DNA of 64,000 nucleotides, taken from assembly GCA_950295325.1 (NCBI GenBank), contig OX485806.1:30690001-30754000 (forward strand). Direction: 5' to 3'. Source of the DNA: Polytrichum commune (taxonomy: Eukaryota > Streptophyta > Polytrichopsida > Polytrichales > Polytrichaceae). Position numbers and translations under genes: made by a program. Of the stretch, positions 46,306 through 59,600 are shown piece after piece (positions within the stretch are counted from its first letter, which is position 1; each line of letters starts with the position of its first letter). The notes beneath the pieces were generated by a model, which saw nothing but the letters and a program-made list of their open reading frames with translations, did not search any database and was not told where the DNA came from.

Positions 46306-49300
46306 AGCAAGCTCTCAATCAAGAATTCTCCACAGCACCTCCGTCGCTTTCCTACGTCGAATCCCACAGACACACGAACTATCAACAATTTCTGCAATTC
46401 GGGACACTCAGATGAATCCGAAACACGCAATCCTGGATTTCCACCCCAATTCGTAACGCAGGGGGAGGGGAAGCTCAAGCGTGGTTAGGAAAGCCATCGT
46501 AAACCCTAATTCTCTCATCTCCAACCCTTTTCACACTTGCAACGTCGGTACTTTGATTCCATGAGCTTTCATGGACAAAGGGTGACTCTAGTTGGTAAAT
46601 TGTAATCCTTCCACAAGGAGGGGTTGCTTGAGCTGGTTTTGTGAATTTTGGATCCAAAATTTGAGGGCGGTATTGAATCCCAAGTGATTTTTATCACCAA
46701 ACAATGACCATAAATAAACATTCATTTATTCATTTTTCTAAGATGATATATGCTTAGGCTAATTTGGGTTTGAAGAATTTGAGTCCAAGGTCTGCTTAGT
46801 ACTTGGTCCAATTAAGTGACATCAATGGTCAAATCTCTTACTGAGCACTTGTACTTAATGTGTAGAGTTGCATGATGTTGAGGCAATTAAAGAGGGAGTA
46901 GTTACATACATAGTTCGGGAGATTTTTGAGCTCAACCAGTTAAAATCCGTCCCTTCATAATTTCTACCAGTTTTTTTAGGATTTGATCGGTTGCAAACTT
47001 GTTGTCATTAATTTGGATCGGCCAATATCCTATATTTTTTCAAGTGCCAGTTAATTTCCTCTTCATTGTATTGACAACCGGCCAAAAACTCGGGCATTGA
47101 TAAGTAAGTTGGTTTTCCAATTATATCTACAAACAACATACACCATTCAACAACAATGTCCAAAGAACATATCAACATACAACAATAATATGTAATGATA
47201 TCAACATCCAACAAGAATGATCAACAATTTATCCGTAGCAGGAGTTGAACCTAAAATAAGCCATCAACCGGTTGATGGCCATGGATAAACTCTTCTATCA
47301 TACCTAGGTCTTAAAACCTCATATTAGATTTGAGGCCACAACATGATAAAAGAGTAACCTAACATACCATACTATATACAAAAATAAAATTCACCAACTA
47401 TTAGAGTCAAAATCAACAATATCATCTTCACCTTCAAGAGGAAAATGCCCTGAAAGGTATCTTTGTGGATGTGAAAACAACCATCTAAACTTTGTAGAGT
47501 TCCTTCATAAAGCTATGGCTTCCATTAGTACATTATCAAGATCACCACAAAGATCTTCCATAGACACACTCATAATACATTTTAAACGCTAGCCGTCAAC
47601 AATGAAATGCAATAATGAAGCAAAAGCATCGTTAAGTTTCATGTGACCTACACGGCTAAGAACCTCCCTCATTCAATATCCGCCCATACCCTCGGGAGAC
47701 CAGCCAATTTCCGCCATTTTCTGAGCCTGAGGGGTTAAATTTCCTACATTATCTCATATTGGTCGGTTGATTTCCTATACTCTTCATATTTAACTCAGTT
47801 ATACGGCCGAAATCTCCCAAAAAAAATTGGTAATTTTGCAATTTCGCTCGGCTAATTTACAACTAGCTGCCGGATCTCCCCGATCATTGGTTACATATGA
47901 ACCCATTGAGTCTTGAAAATAACCGGTTCAAGTTCAAAACTTTACGAAATTAACCAATCATTCTAGGGAACATTGTAGAATATTCCTTGAATTGATAAAC
48001 AAAAATCAAAAGATGTCAACATGTAAGCAGTTGGACTTGGAAACGTGAGGATCTCGACCAATTATGTCCAAGAATCTTTTGGGACACGATGATGAGGGCA
48101 TCCTCCTAAGAACGTGTGAGGTCTACATGTGATTTTAGCAAATTGAGCATATTATTTTGTGAAGCATCTGTAGAATAGCATCCAAAAGGCGCATTATGGG
48201 ACTCAAAACACTTTATTGAGGTACCTAAGTTGACACACTAACTTGTCTATTGGGTTTATTAGTTACAAGGTTGAGATCTTTTTTTTTGAATGTAGGTGGC
48301 AAGTGTGGACTCTAGACTTTAAATAAACTCAACCAGTATTAGTATTGATACTAAACAACACACTGAATATCAAAATTTGGGTTGTGTGCACGTTTGTTTA
48401 TTTTAGGAAATTTCTATGAACTAGATCATATTTTTTAGGAGGTTGATTACTAATTGTAATATACCAGTATGCAACGCAACATATGTTCATTATCATAAAA
48501 GCACTTTCATAACATTATCCAACAACATGGATGAGTTCCACTTCCAACCATACATGTTGAAGAATTACCAAAGGGAGGGAGGTTGGAAAGGGTATAGTGG
48601 TGACAACATGACTTTGGGAGGGGCGAATGGCAATCGGTGTGCCTCAACATGCTTCTCCTTAGGTGTCGTTGGCGTTGGCAAAGCAGGCCTGAACCTTGGG
48701 TGGGGCCAAGCAAGATGGTAGGTAGGAAGTTGTAAGCATGGACCTTCACATTGCTTGCTAGATACACACCAAGGGTCACTATGGGGTGTTACAAAAGACC
48801 CATGGAGGGTTGCAAAAACATGTGTATTTTGCATGCGATCTATGCATATTTTCTAACAAATACTCACATGGACACATAAATCCCACAATGCCTATACTAG
48901 CACTCCAACCTTGCACAAATAAATAAATAAATAAATATTGGTTTGATTGGGGATTTATGGCAACCAACTTACGAGACAACAGTTTTTTGGAGAGCAATAG
49001 CCTACCCAACTCATGTGCCCAATACCCACAGCCCATATGTGACAAAAGCTAAATGTCCTAAGGCCACACCAACATGTGGAGTGCACAATGGGCAAGTGGA
49101 GATCACCCGCAGTCAGTTGCCATGTTGCAACATGATGACTAAAATGGATGGTGATAGGGAGGTGTAACTTGAACATTTAGGAAACATGTTGGGGATGGTG
49201 AACATGTAGGGCCACAACAATGGAACAACCAACAATCAGTTGGATAAGCTTGCACGGTTATTAGTTTTCAGCTTGATGTTGTAGCACCCAGAATCCTACA

Positions 49301-50049
49301 CCATGTAATGTCTCGGTATAAACTTTGATTGATTCATGGGCCCACTTAGTTGAGCACTAAAGGTGAGATAATGTTATGCCCTTTCTAGATACTGCCAAGT
49401 GTATCCAATGCCAAGTCTTAAACCTTAGATTTCCCAACATGTAGATGGGCAAGAAATGCAATCAAACATATTTCCGCAACAAGTGTCCCACATTCCGACC
49501 GGTGGCATACCCCCTCATAACTAATCAACAATCAACTACATGCAAAGCTGGTTGAGACATACTAGAAACACTAACTAAGTATCAAGTCAAGTAATCGTTG
49601 TGAAGAGGTGAATGAAAAATTCCAAACGCAATGAGTCATCCCCTCAATTCACACCAATTGCCAAACTTAATCGGATGTGTCCAAAGATGAAAATCAATTG
49701 GGACTTTAAATGAGAACACATTGCTATTGGATGAGCACCAATTGTAATGATAGTCCAACTTGCTTGAACACTTGGCACATAACATTACTCAACAAACTGC
49801 TAAAATTCCAAACCCAAAAAAGAAATTATGTTAATCAACAGTCTAACTAAATTATGTAATGGTTGAATAGTATAGTATATGTGGAATGTGAGGATTCTGA
49901 CGCCAATCAATTCCCAATGCATGAGTAACTAGATTTAATAGATGCTCCTAATTACCTACCTACCTTGGGATACACAAGAACTAAGCCCACCGGCCATTTG
50001 GGTTCCACGGTGGGACCCCAATGCATGGTACTTACAGTTGTTGGTACCG
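46306..50049. other. Intergenic repeat-rich DNA, no gene recognised
   Basis: This holds the eIF2B beta promoter side, a tRNA-like repeat at about 47,227-47,284 and an inverted copy of repeat family R at about 47,690-48,060. An AAAT microsatellite lies at about 48,919-48,936. Open frames of up to 92 codons at 48.4-49.2 kb overlap on both strands and show no domain. Confidence 0.4.
47227..47284 (-). repeat. tRNA-like (SINE-like) hairpin repeat, copy 2
   Basis: On the minus strand, TTTATCC and GGATAAA can pair as an outer stem. Inside lies a perfect 20-bp palindrome GCCATCAACCGGTTGATGGC, followed by a spacer and GGTTCAACTCC, a B-box-like sequence. The layout equals copy 1 at 39.4 kb, although the hairpin stem has a different sequence. 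Confidence 0.38.
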
Positions 50050-50372
50050 CTACACCAAATAGGATATTTATTGATTGATTATATTTAATGTTGTTACTAC
50101 CCTACCCTGCTCAACACTAATTTTCAAATTTTGACAATTAGTGTTAGAAGATATGCTGGAAGATATACTAAAATTCTCCTTTTATAATTGTTAATTTTCT
50201 TTTCATATCCTTACTAACACTAAATTCAAACACGTAACTTCCACATATTACCATAGTTGATATTTAGTGTTTGAGTTTACATTTAATGTTACTTACTTGC
50301 ATAGGGTTGTTGATATTTAGTGTATGCATTCGTATTTAGTGTATCAAACACTAAATATCCTATTTAGTGTAG
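50050..50372. mobile_element. MITE with 21-bp terminal inverted repeats
   Basis: Left end CTACACCAAATAGGATATTT and right end the reverse complement of CTACACTAAATAGGATATTT, with one mismatch. It is 323 bp, non-coding, and contains further inverted 'ttagtgt' motifs. I could not identify a convincing target duplication. Confidence 0.55.
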
Positions 50373-50978
50373 TTGTGTCATACATAAGTTATTTCAAACT
50401 AAATCTGAAGGCCCATTCATACATGTATCCTCTGGCTTGTCCAAATTTTTTCTTGAAATATGCTAGTCCCATGGAAGACTTTAGCACAGCTGAATAATGT
50501 TATGCAAGGCATATTCTCTGCATTGAACCCTAAGCCCAAGCTCGATATCTTGACAAGGGCGATTGGTCAAGCAGTCATCATGCTTCTTTCAGACAGGATT
50601 ACACGTTCCTCTATACCAAATGTTTGTCTATGAATATCCAGATTCCAGAGTTCAAACTTCAACATCGCCGATATGTTAAGAAAACATCTCCAGAATATTA
50701 CAGGCCTTCGAAGGAATATTGAAAGTAGTCCCCATGTAGTCAATGCTTTGATTATGTGGGCTCCTTTAGTATCCACAATGTCACAAAGAGTAATAAATCA
50801 GCAATTAAGATTGAAACACACGGAAGGGACTTGGATATGCTGTGCTGCAAGACATTGTCCAAGTCAGATTGGGTCAATCGGGGTATGGCTAAAGATTCCA
50901 GAGAATAATTTATTATCTGCACAAGAGACATGCATATTCTGTGGATCATCTGAGTACCTGCAGTAGCTCACGTTAGTG

Positions 50979-50985
50979 TATATAA
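50979..50985 (+). promoter_or_regulatory. Possible TATA box for the SPH gene
   Basis: TATATAA is followed by a CA-rich leader-like stretch and a donor-like GAG|GTACGC at 51,063. An acceptor-like TGATTGCAG lies just upstream of the SPH start at 52.26 kb. A 5' UTR intron of about 1.2 kb would connect them. This is an inference from signal spacing only. Confidence 0.25.
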
Positions 50986-52315
50986 GGATTTCTTCTTCCA
51001 CACAATCAAATAGTCTCAACAGCTTCACGCATATACACACCAACCCTGCTGCACTTCCATTGAGGTACGCCCACCCTCCATGACTCTCTGAAGTTCTCAA
51101 ATTTTCCATGTCTGTATGTGTTATATTTGACTGAATTTAATTACACACCCAGCAGCTCTAGCAAACGTCACATGCCCGAGAAATCCATAGGCATTTTAAA
51201 CATCTGATTTTGCACCCATCCCCTGTCCAATTTATTCAGGCTGAACGATGTCTGTTCCAGTCGATTGAGTCATGACACCACACCTAGATAGATAGACATG
51301 AGTGTTGGCTCTTGTAAGAGCAAACATGAATGAAGGCAAGCATGAATGAAGAGCTGCTTCACCCGCATGCTACTATTTCTTTCAAGGTGAGCTCTATCAC
51401 AAGCACCAGTTTCACTCAGAAAGTACATGGGTCACATTGCACTTACCAAATGGTTGGTCTCATATATTTTTTTGTTAACTTAAAAATCAATCTATTCTGA
51501 AGAATCATGCATAATTCACAGATGATGCAGAGAACAACGCTTGATCCTTGGGCATAGACGTTGAACTCTAATGAGAACCCAACACATGTTTATTAAGCTA
51601 AGCTCTGCACCAAGTACTAATTGCCTCATGTTGGATGTGGTCTCTTTTGGTATGAAGGGAGGGGGGAAGGTTAGGGGGTTGGGACCCCTCAGGCGATTGA
51701 CATCTTCCTTGGTGTGGATGATGGGCTTTTACTGGATTGGTGTGTGATTCTAGGTAGTGGGTGGTGTTGAATTGTCTCTATGTGGGTGTGACTCAAAACT
51801 TTGGGCAATGCCATTGATAATAGTGAAGGTAGAAAAAGATACCGTATCCCTGCCACTGTAACTAATTAATTTTGACAATGCTTTACCGGTTCAAACTATA
51901 CACCTTTGGGATTTTTGTGCATAACAAATAGACTATTGGTTGTTTGTTATCATATCAACTTGGAGACAAACACCTTAATTGCCAGTTGGGTAGCAATCCC
52001 AAGCTGGGTCAGAATTCCTGGACGAGTGTGCAATATGTCGAAGTGTTGAGGAGTGTCAGAGCTTCTTTGCAATTGAACCTATGATGAGAAGCTAAGATGA
52101 AGAGTGACTTTTTAAGAAAATCAACAACCGTTAATCTAAGACTGATTTGCAGAGGCCGAGATGCACACATCTAGTTTCTGGTATTGATAGGAGGAAGAAA
52201 GTGATGCACACACATGAATATTTTACAAGTCAACAGTGATTGCAGCTTGTAGCTGAGTATGATGACCACAATGCATCCAAAGGCGCCGCTGCAATCCACG
52301 CAGCTTGTAATCAAA

Positions 52316-52768
52316 ATGAACGGATTTCAGCTGTTGGCCGCCATCTCCATACTTCATCTCCTCATGAACACAGGTTTGACCTCCGCTGACAAGCAGTCGG
52401 TGAACATCATCAATCAAGTGGGCGGGACCATCACCCTTCAATGCGCTTCAAGGGACAATGACCTCGGCGTCCACACTCTTGGGAACCAACAAAACTACTT
52501 CTTCGATTTCCACCAGAACTTCTTTGGGAGCACGTTGTTCTGGTGCAACTTCCAGTGGCAGCAGCGCACAGCACACATTGTGGTTTGGAAGGGCCATGGG
52601 TCGTCGGGCTTGGACTGGACGCCATGTGACCAGTGTGTGTGGGTACTGAAGCCCAACGGATTTTACCGCGAGCAAGCAGGGCAGGATCTCCAATTCGTCC
52701 AGGGTTGGCAATACCCTGCATTTTTGGTCTACTCCAATTCTACGGCAACACAAGAAACAGTGCACTAA
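52316..52768 (+). CDS. Secreted plant self-incompatibility S1 (SPH) family protein
   Basis: This is a small secreted protein of the S-protein homologue family (named after poppy PrsS), probably extracellular. Most members have no known function. The chosen ATG at 52,316 opens a classic signal peptide (MNGFQLLAAISILHLLMNTG, likely cut near LTSA). An upstream in-frame ATG at 52,259 would put 19 polar residues ahead of it. Mature-domain hallmarks: VNIINQVGGTITLQCASRDN, DLGVH, then FDFHQNFFGSTLFWCNFQW, VVWKG and a CDQC pair in front of VWVLKPNGFYR. The spacing between the DLG and LFWC blocks and the length (150 aa, about 126 mature) fit the family. The gene appears intronless in its coding part and ends at TAA. 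I saw no second copy nearby. Confidence 0.88.
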   Translation: MNGFQLLAAISILHLLMNTGLTSADKQSVNIINQVGGTITLQCASRDNDLGVHTLGNQQNYFFDFHQNFFGSTLFWCNFQWQQRTAHIVVWKGHGSSGLDWTPCDQCVWVLKPNGFYREQAGQDLQFVQGWQYPAFLVYSNSTATQETVH

Positions 52769-54325
52769 AACACGAGTCTTTCGTGTACTGGTTCAGCAAT
52801 TCTCTGCATCACTATGAGGGAATTATTCATGACAAATATTCTCGATTCAGAAATGACGAGGATTAATAGTACTTGGCAGAGACCAAGGTTTATAGATACG
52901 TATGATAAGCGTACCATCCCATCGAGGTGAACGAAGGCAGTCAATTTTAACATGACGATTCTGAATAAGATGAGGTTATGGTTGGTTATGCGCAGATGTC
53001 TGCAAGACCATGTGGAACCTTGTAACCTTGAGGTTGATTATATGATCAACATTTTATATCTCAATGCATATGAATAGCATGCTCAATGTAAAGTAGAAAA
53101 CATACCGTTACTCCTCGAAATGAAAGACTTTTGTGGTGTTGTGCTAACCAATTCATAGAAGAACAGGCATCTTTGGAATCTTGCACTTGTTATCATTACA
53201 CTGGAATACCTCCTCAAAATCAACCAATAGGGATCTCAAATTGAAGGGTTCAAACCGAAGACAAATGAATGCAGCACATTGGGTCTTGCAGAGATTATAC
53301 ATACCCGCTTGCTGCAAAGGTGGAAAGTGTGAGAAATCCCTGTCCTCTTGTGGCGCCCATCAAAAGCAAAGCAAATACCACGCTTGTAGGTTTCAGGAGA
53401 CATCCTAACAATATGCATCGCTTCTCGCCACAAGATCCCATATCTCATTGTTGAGAGGTTGTATGATCATCATCACACTGTCACACTGGATACAGATTGC
53501 AAACATCTTTGTGCATTGTCTACCTATGGTTCATATTTGTCCGAGAAATACACAGGGAGGAATTGAATCCTATCTACATCAACTAAGTTACTGGTACAAC
53601 AAAATGAAGTTAGTCCACTCAACATGACTGGCCAGAGTCTGGAGTTAGTTGTTCAAGCGTTCAAGGGGTTAGAAGGTGTGTTAAAGTTCGCCAATCAGTA
53701 TGCCTGTATTTGCAGAATGGGAATATGTAACAAAGGAATATCCCTCAGACATAAACCTTTCATACTACAGGTGTTGAACCTGGTTGAGGCTTTCCAAAGA
53801 TTAAGGCACCAACATGAAACACTACTGTACATATGTGATAAGTTGAATTTTTTGCTCTTTGTCAGTTTTCATTAACATCAGTACACCAGAATTTGATGAG
53901 AATCATAGCTCTCCCTCTCACATGAATAGAAAATCAAAATCAAAGACATGAAACTACACATGGACGTCTACAACCTTGAGATTAATACATTGATTTGATG
54001 GAAACGGCTCTATGAAGATCTTAACCTGAATGGTGAAGTACATTGAAAAAAAATGTGTGCATGCTAACTAGCCCAGAAGAGGCTCAACCACAACTCAGAG
54101 GTCACAGGGGCACATATACTGTATGCAAGTCAACATGCTCAATTGGGCACTGACTTCAGTCACCAGTGAACTGGCCGTTCACATGTTACCCCTACCTCCT
54201 CAAGGTTTATGTTAGTCCACATTGGCTGCTGGAAAGTATGCCTCTTCCCAGCTCCTCATTGCCAATTAGGAAAAAAACTGGTATGTATCCAAAGGTGTTT
54301 GCCTCCAACCCTATAATATGTTGAG
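52769..54325. other. Intergenic DNA, no gene recognised
   Basis: Short open frames occur on both strands (up to 83 codons) without conserved motifs. The stretch just below 54,326 should contain the 3' UTR of the transporter gene. Confidence 0.4.
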
Positions 54326-57300
54326 TCAAATAGCAGCTTTTTCAATGGCATTTCCTGAATGTTCAGTGCCCACGTTCAGAAGGTGGACTTTCTCAGCAAT
54401 ATCACTCTTATCCACCACCTGTGCACCTGCCTCTCGTCGAGGCTTCTTTGAGTTCAAATAAGTCTTGTAATAGAGAGCTCCAAACACCAACCCCTGCAGA
54501 AAAACAGAATCACTAAACATGTACTTACCCAGACAACTTCTAACAAGCCAAACTAAAACAGAAGCCTCGTCTCATGGAACAGTAGGTGGAATACAACTGG
54601 TTCCAAACAGAAGGCATAAACAAAAGTGCACAAATGGAATTAAAACAGATTCCTCCAGCAATTGTAAGCAAATTTATTTGAATGAGAACTTACAGCTCCA
54701 GCCAATTGTTGTCCAGTAGGAGAATGTCCAAAAAGAATGCACGACAGCATTATACTTATCAACTGCAACCACAAAAAGCAAACACAACAAGTGGTCTGAT
54801 GTATCAGCACTGCTCAAGAAAATATTTTGAGCCTAGGCCACATGAGAGGAAGCCTATGCAACTTACACCGTTCATAACTTCCTTGACTTGCTACAGTAGA
54901 TGCTTCTCATCTTAAGGAGGGTAGGATATGCATACAGCAATAATCAATACTGCCTTCAGGTTCTTGTCACTGGGTCGTTTGATTTCAAGATCAGTACCAG
55001 AGTTTAGCTAGCCCACACAGAAGAAAAATATTCTCCAAATAAATGCATGGTTGTTTCTGGTGAGATTATCAATACTCTAAACTGTCCACTCTGTCTCCGA
55101 TTTCGCCTAAACAAACTCTTTCATAGCCAAAAAATGCAGTACAAACACTCCAATAAGATGGTTCACCACCTGTCTTGTAGTCATGATTGTAGCAAACACA
55201 AGCGCTCCAAACGTACGAATGGTATAAGAGATAAAAAATTGACTCGTTGTAGCAGCCTGTTTATAACCACATAGTAGCACCAACATCATCACAAAGACGA
55301 TCCCCAACACTTAAACTGGTCCAAACCAACAGTTATATTGAAGAAAGTCAATCTCGAACTTATGAAAAAAAAGCAAGCCATGCTGTTAATGTAACAAGAT
55401 AGTTCAATAACACATGAAAGGGAAATCCTCAGGTAAAGACATAGAGACTTATGACAAGCACACCCCACTGAACAAGGATAACGTACCAGAGAATGTAAAG
55501 AGATAACAAGGATAAAATACCAGAGAATGTAAAGAGATAAAAAGGATAACATACCAGAGAAAGTAAAGAGATGTCAAAGAGACAATCGGGATGACGAGTA
55601 ATGAAGCTCAATGCAGGCAACCAATGTCCTTGAATGATTAGCCCTGCAATTCTGCAATCTTATTACATCCTTGACAAGAATTGCATACATACAAGGTCAA
55701 ATTACAAAACACAGCATCACATCACCGTGCTGCTTGAAATTGGAATTCAATCTCACAGCAAACAACACATTAGTAACAGCCTCACAACCACCATCATGTG
55801 ACCTACTTGGCACCGTCTCTTCTCATGCCAAAAGATATATCAATGAGGAATGAGAAAATACCCGCAATACTCAGGCCGCATGAGCAGAGGGTGACATAAA
55901 GTATCTGATTGAAGATCTCCATATTATAGCCTTTGAACAACTTGTCCTGGAATGTACTTGTGAACCCGTCAAACCTGTATTGATACACCCATCAAGAACA
56001 GTCGGTTACCTTCCCAAGTTCCAACTAACCAACTATAGCTTTTTTAGAGTTAACAAGCATGCCCAAAGAACCCTAGATCACTCACCAAGCCAAAGTGGAC
56101 CATGAAATGACGTGCAAAGGTGGAATCTACACCAAGCAATTCAAAATTTGGAATTTCCACCAAGCCCCACAGAAGGTATGCAATTCTTGACAATCGTGAG
56201 AATAGATTGCTTAGATAGTACCAATGTCCCAATGCAAAGTTTAATGTTGTGGGTGTTCCTGTTCAATGGAGAGCCAGATTCTGTTCTTTTCAATCCTAGA
56301 TTCCAGTGTTACACCTCTCCTACTCTCCTCAAAAACCGGACTGATTCCAAAAATGGTGTAAGAACTTATGCTTTCTGCACCAGTACCTATTTTCACCTCA
56401 ACAGTCAACTCTTTCGAAAGATAACAATAACACTACACTTTGAGGTTTTAAATGCCCTAACCAGTGCTTAAGATGAACTATCCTTTTCACCCAATTTAAG
56501 GATCTGGAGATTATTCTACTTGATCTTTGGTTTGCCAGCCTTCTTCACCAGAACAGCAACCACTTTGCACTTCAACAAACCTCAACTAACAACTTGGACG
56601 CTAATGCAGTGGTCACTTTGCTCGCCTTGTTTCATCTTTTTGATGTTATGATCCCAATGTCACAGATTGCAGCAACATGGTACAACTTTCTTAAACATTC
56701 TAAACTACTTCCTTTTAGACAAAAAGGACACCACTTATGACTCTATCATGATTATTACATCCATACCTGAGAAGAGACCTTCTCAGCGTAGATTCACTGC
56801 AAGGAACTCAATTTTGGTATCCTAATCCGTGACGACAGATAAGAGCATTGCATATGATTCACTTTTGTTAAAACTGTCATGTTGCAAATCTGTGTGATGC
56901 ACCACATAAACTGCCCATGCAGTTTTGTTAGTTCTTGAGTCTTTGCAAACAAATTGGTCAAGGATTATTATTAAGCAACAATATTAAGGGTACATCACAT
57001 CAAAAGGACTGGCAATGGACATGGAAAGGAGCATACCCTAGGTAACCAAATATAAGAAGAAAGCCCCACACACTATCCTCTGTCGAATTTTTGTGTGCAA
57101 CTGCTCCTGGCAATGTCTGCACATTCAGAGAACAATAATAACTCCTCAATATAAATCAAATAAGACATGATGCAATCAGGAAGATCACTCCTGCAAAGCA
57201 CAATCCAGAGCCCTTTCTTGCCGCCTCGACAACTCCTGTTGAAACATGACAGAGAAAGGAAACTGAGAGAGAGAAGAAATACTTGGCCATACTCCAAATA

Positions 57301-59600
57301 GAAAGAAGATTGTGCAGCCCGCTGTCACAAAGAGTGCGACTAGGTAGTCACGACAATTATATCTTTTTTGCATTATCACCGTTCCCCACATCTGCAGAAG
57401 ACATACACACTGCAGTAAGAGAATGTTTGCTTGTCAAACCCTCATATGGCAGGAGTAACATGCCAGCCACAATAACAACCTCCAGGTGCAGCTAATGACT
57501 CCATGAGTAGGGGACTTGAGTAAGGGTAGACTGGGCTGACTATAATGCATTTAGTGTCTGGAAAGAAATTGGGGCAAGATTATGTAGGTGTAACCACTAC
57601 AAGGATCAGGGATACTATATCAACAGCAATTGCAAAGAAGCCAATTGCAATGAACAGAAAACTTAGGATGCGATGAGTTAAACCTGGGCTGAGGAGAACA
57701 ACCGTGAAAAGAGAAAGGCAAAGGTAAACAAAGGGAAAAAGGAGACAGGTAGTCAGGATGCAAAAAATATTCCAACTTGTTTTAAAGAGTATTAAGTAGG
57801 AATGACTACTTTGAACAAATGTTTTATAGATCAATTTGCCAGGTTATGAAGTTCAGATAACTCACTGACCTCTAAAGGGCAACATCGAGACATGCAGGGA
57901 TGTTTGCATAACAATCACCAATGTACACAAGACAAAATGCAACTCACCATGACAGGTATCATTTTTGCAGACTTGGCTAAAGTTTGCACTGGAAAGCTAA
58001 CATACTTCAATACCTGCAACAAACAGGATCCAGGCAATACAGCACGAGGCCCGCCATGAGTCCAAATTCAAATGTTATCAAGTTACATGAAGCCTCCTAT
58101 TCAATGTTCCTTCCAGATACAAAAACGCCAAATACACACCTGCACAAATTGCGACACTGAAACCTGATGGTACAGGAAAGTATACAAATAAATGTTCCCC
58201 TTGTACAACCTGATACATGCATGTGCTAATACAAATGCCATGGCTCACATTGCCCTCTACAAAGTTTGACCTCAGCAGGACACATTATCTGCTAGGATAT
58301 CACCCACTCGAAGCCACACTTCAAATTCTGCAAGGATTCAGAGCATCTTATAATTCATGTTCAAATGCATATGAAGAGAGCCATGGTGTTCGCCAATTCA
58401 TTTTGACAAAAGTCTAAAGCATGAAAGAAAATAGAGCATGTTGCAAGATGGGTCTTACCTCATACTGACAGGTAGTAGCTGAGACATTAGACACAGAGAC
58501 AGCTGCATACTTGTACAATGGTGCTACTGGACGCATCTCACCACCCCGCACCTGTCCTGCACCTCCAGGTGTCAAGTGAAATATATTCTGCAGGATTAAC
58601 TCCAGCCAAGAAGATCTTGATAGAAAAATTTATAGGAAGTTGCCACCTTTGAAGTCAAAGACTCTGTTTTTCTCTCAAAAAGGTAAAATTCGCATAAAAG
58701 TGTTGAATAAAGCTCCTCTGGTGAATCAATTCACTGAATTCAACCTGTAAAGTAGATTATGTTGTGGCCTACAGACATGGAACTTTTGCAGTACACTGCA
58801 AATTGGAATGTATTGTTCACAAAATCATAATTGTGGCTAATTGCAACGTTAATTTAGGTTCTACCAATTACTATGTATAACCCTGATGGCTTGCAAGTGA
58901 CGTACCATAGTTATCACTGCACACACAGTGCATGTGAGAAGGCGGTTGCAGAATACAATAAAAAGAGAATACCTAAAGTATTCCTTGTCTTCTCCATATG
59001 GATAGCGCATGATTTTTTCCTGCACAAACAGGGGACCAAGAGCTCCAATAATTGAATAACATTATTATTTTCCAGCTCCATGTGCTCGTGCACATTTGTC
59101 CATTTGCATAACCTCAAAGATAAAGGAAGACTACTTCTAAAATTTGTAGCATTAATTTCAGAAAACATCTATCAGTTCATAAAAGATATTCATTCTCTCT
59201 AGCCACTCCCCAGAGTTTGTAGACCTTGATTCCGAAGGAATAAGGATGCACCTCTCTCCCAGCAGAAAACCTTCACACCATCCACCTTCGAGGCATCGAA
59301 TTCACGATCCCACATAATATCGATATCAAACACCGAATCTCATAAAAACCTAACAGAAGAGATAGTGTACCATTCCTGCCAAAAATACACGACAAGATGA
59401 TCCACCTCGCAGGATCGGTGGAGATTCCAATCCACGATTCAATCTAAAGAACTTATGTGGAATTAAACCAAACCGTGAAGAACGAATAGCAGAATTCTCA
59501 CCTGCAGGATACCGTAGAGTACGAGTGTGGACATGACGCCACAGATGCAGAAGGCCAACTTGGCGACGCGAGGGCCGTCGATCCGCATCGCCACGTCCAT
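54326..59600 (-). CDS. UTR5: Nucleotide-sugar (UDP-galactose-type) transporter, UTR5-like, 11 exons
   Basis: This is a multi-pass transporter of the SLC35B / plant UTR5 clade, moving nucleotide sugars into the ER or Golgi lumen; the substrate is inferred from family. Exons (minus strand): 59,600-59,502; 59,019-58,906; 58,587-58,459; 58,013-57,948; 57,391-57,293; 57,116-57,037; 55,974-55,862; 55,643-55,555; 55,256-55,170; 54,762-54,694; 54,493-54,326. All are GT-AG and phase-consistent, giving 370 aa. Conserved blocks: LYGILQEKIMRYPYG, YSLFIVFCNRL, PVAPLYKYAAVSVSNV, TTCQYEVLKYVSFPVQTLAK, AKMIPVMMWGTVIMQKRY, GYLGFDGFTSTFQDKLFKGY, SQFFISYTIRTFGALVFATI, MTTRQLISIMLSC. Exon 3 begins with a Gly-rich insert (LTPGGAGQVRGGE) relative to family members I remember. 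The C-terminal tail is polar and cytosolic-like. The donor of exon 8 lies in a 34-bp tandem repeat. Confidence 0.94.
55487..55572 (-). repeat. 34-bp tandem repeat carrying three 5' splice sites (transporter exon 8)
   Basis: The unit 'accagagaatgtaaagag...' recurs with junctions at 55,555, 55,521 and 55,487. In gene orientation each copy gives TTACWTTCTCTG followed by GTAT or GTAC, so each holds a potential donor. Only the first keeps the family reading frame. Confidence 0.85.

Noticed and set aside
58906-59019. A donor (GTATTC) inside transporter exon 2 that would end the exon at 58,973
   Set aside because: Splicing there removes the conserved YSLFIVFCNRL segment and breaks the phase with the next exon. 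Reading through to 58,906 restores both.
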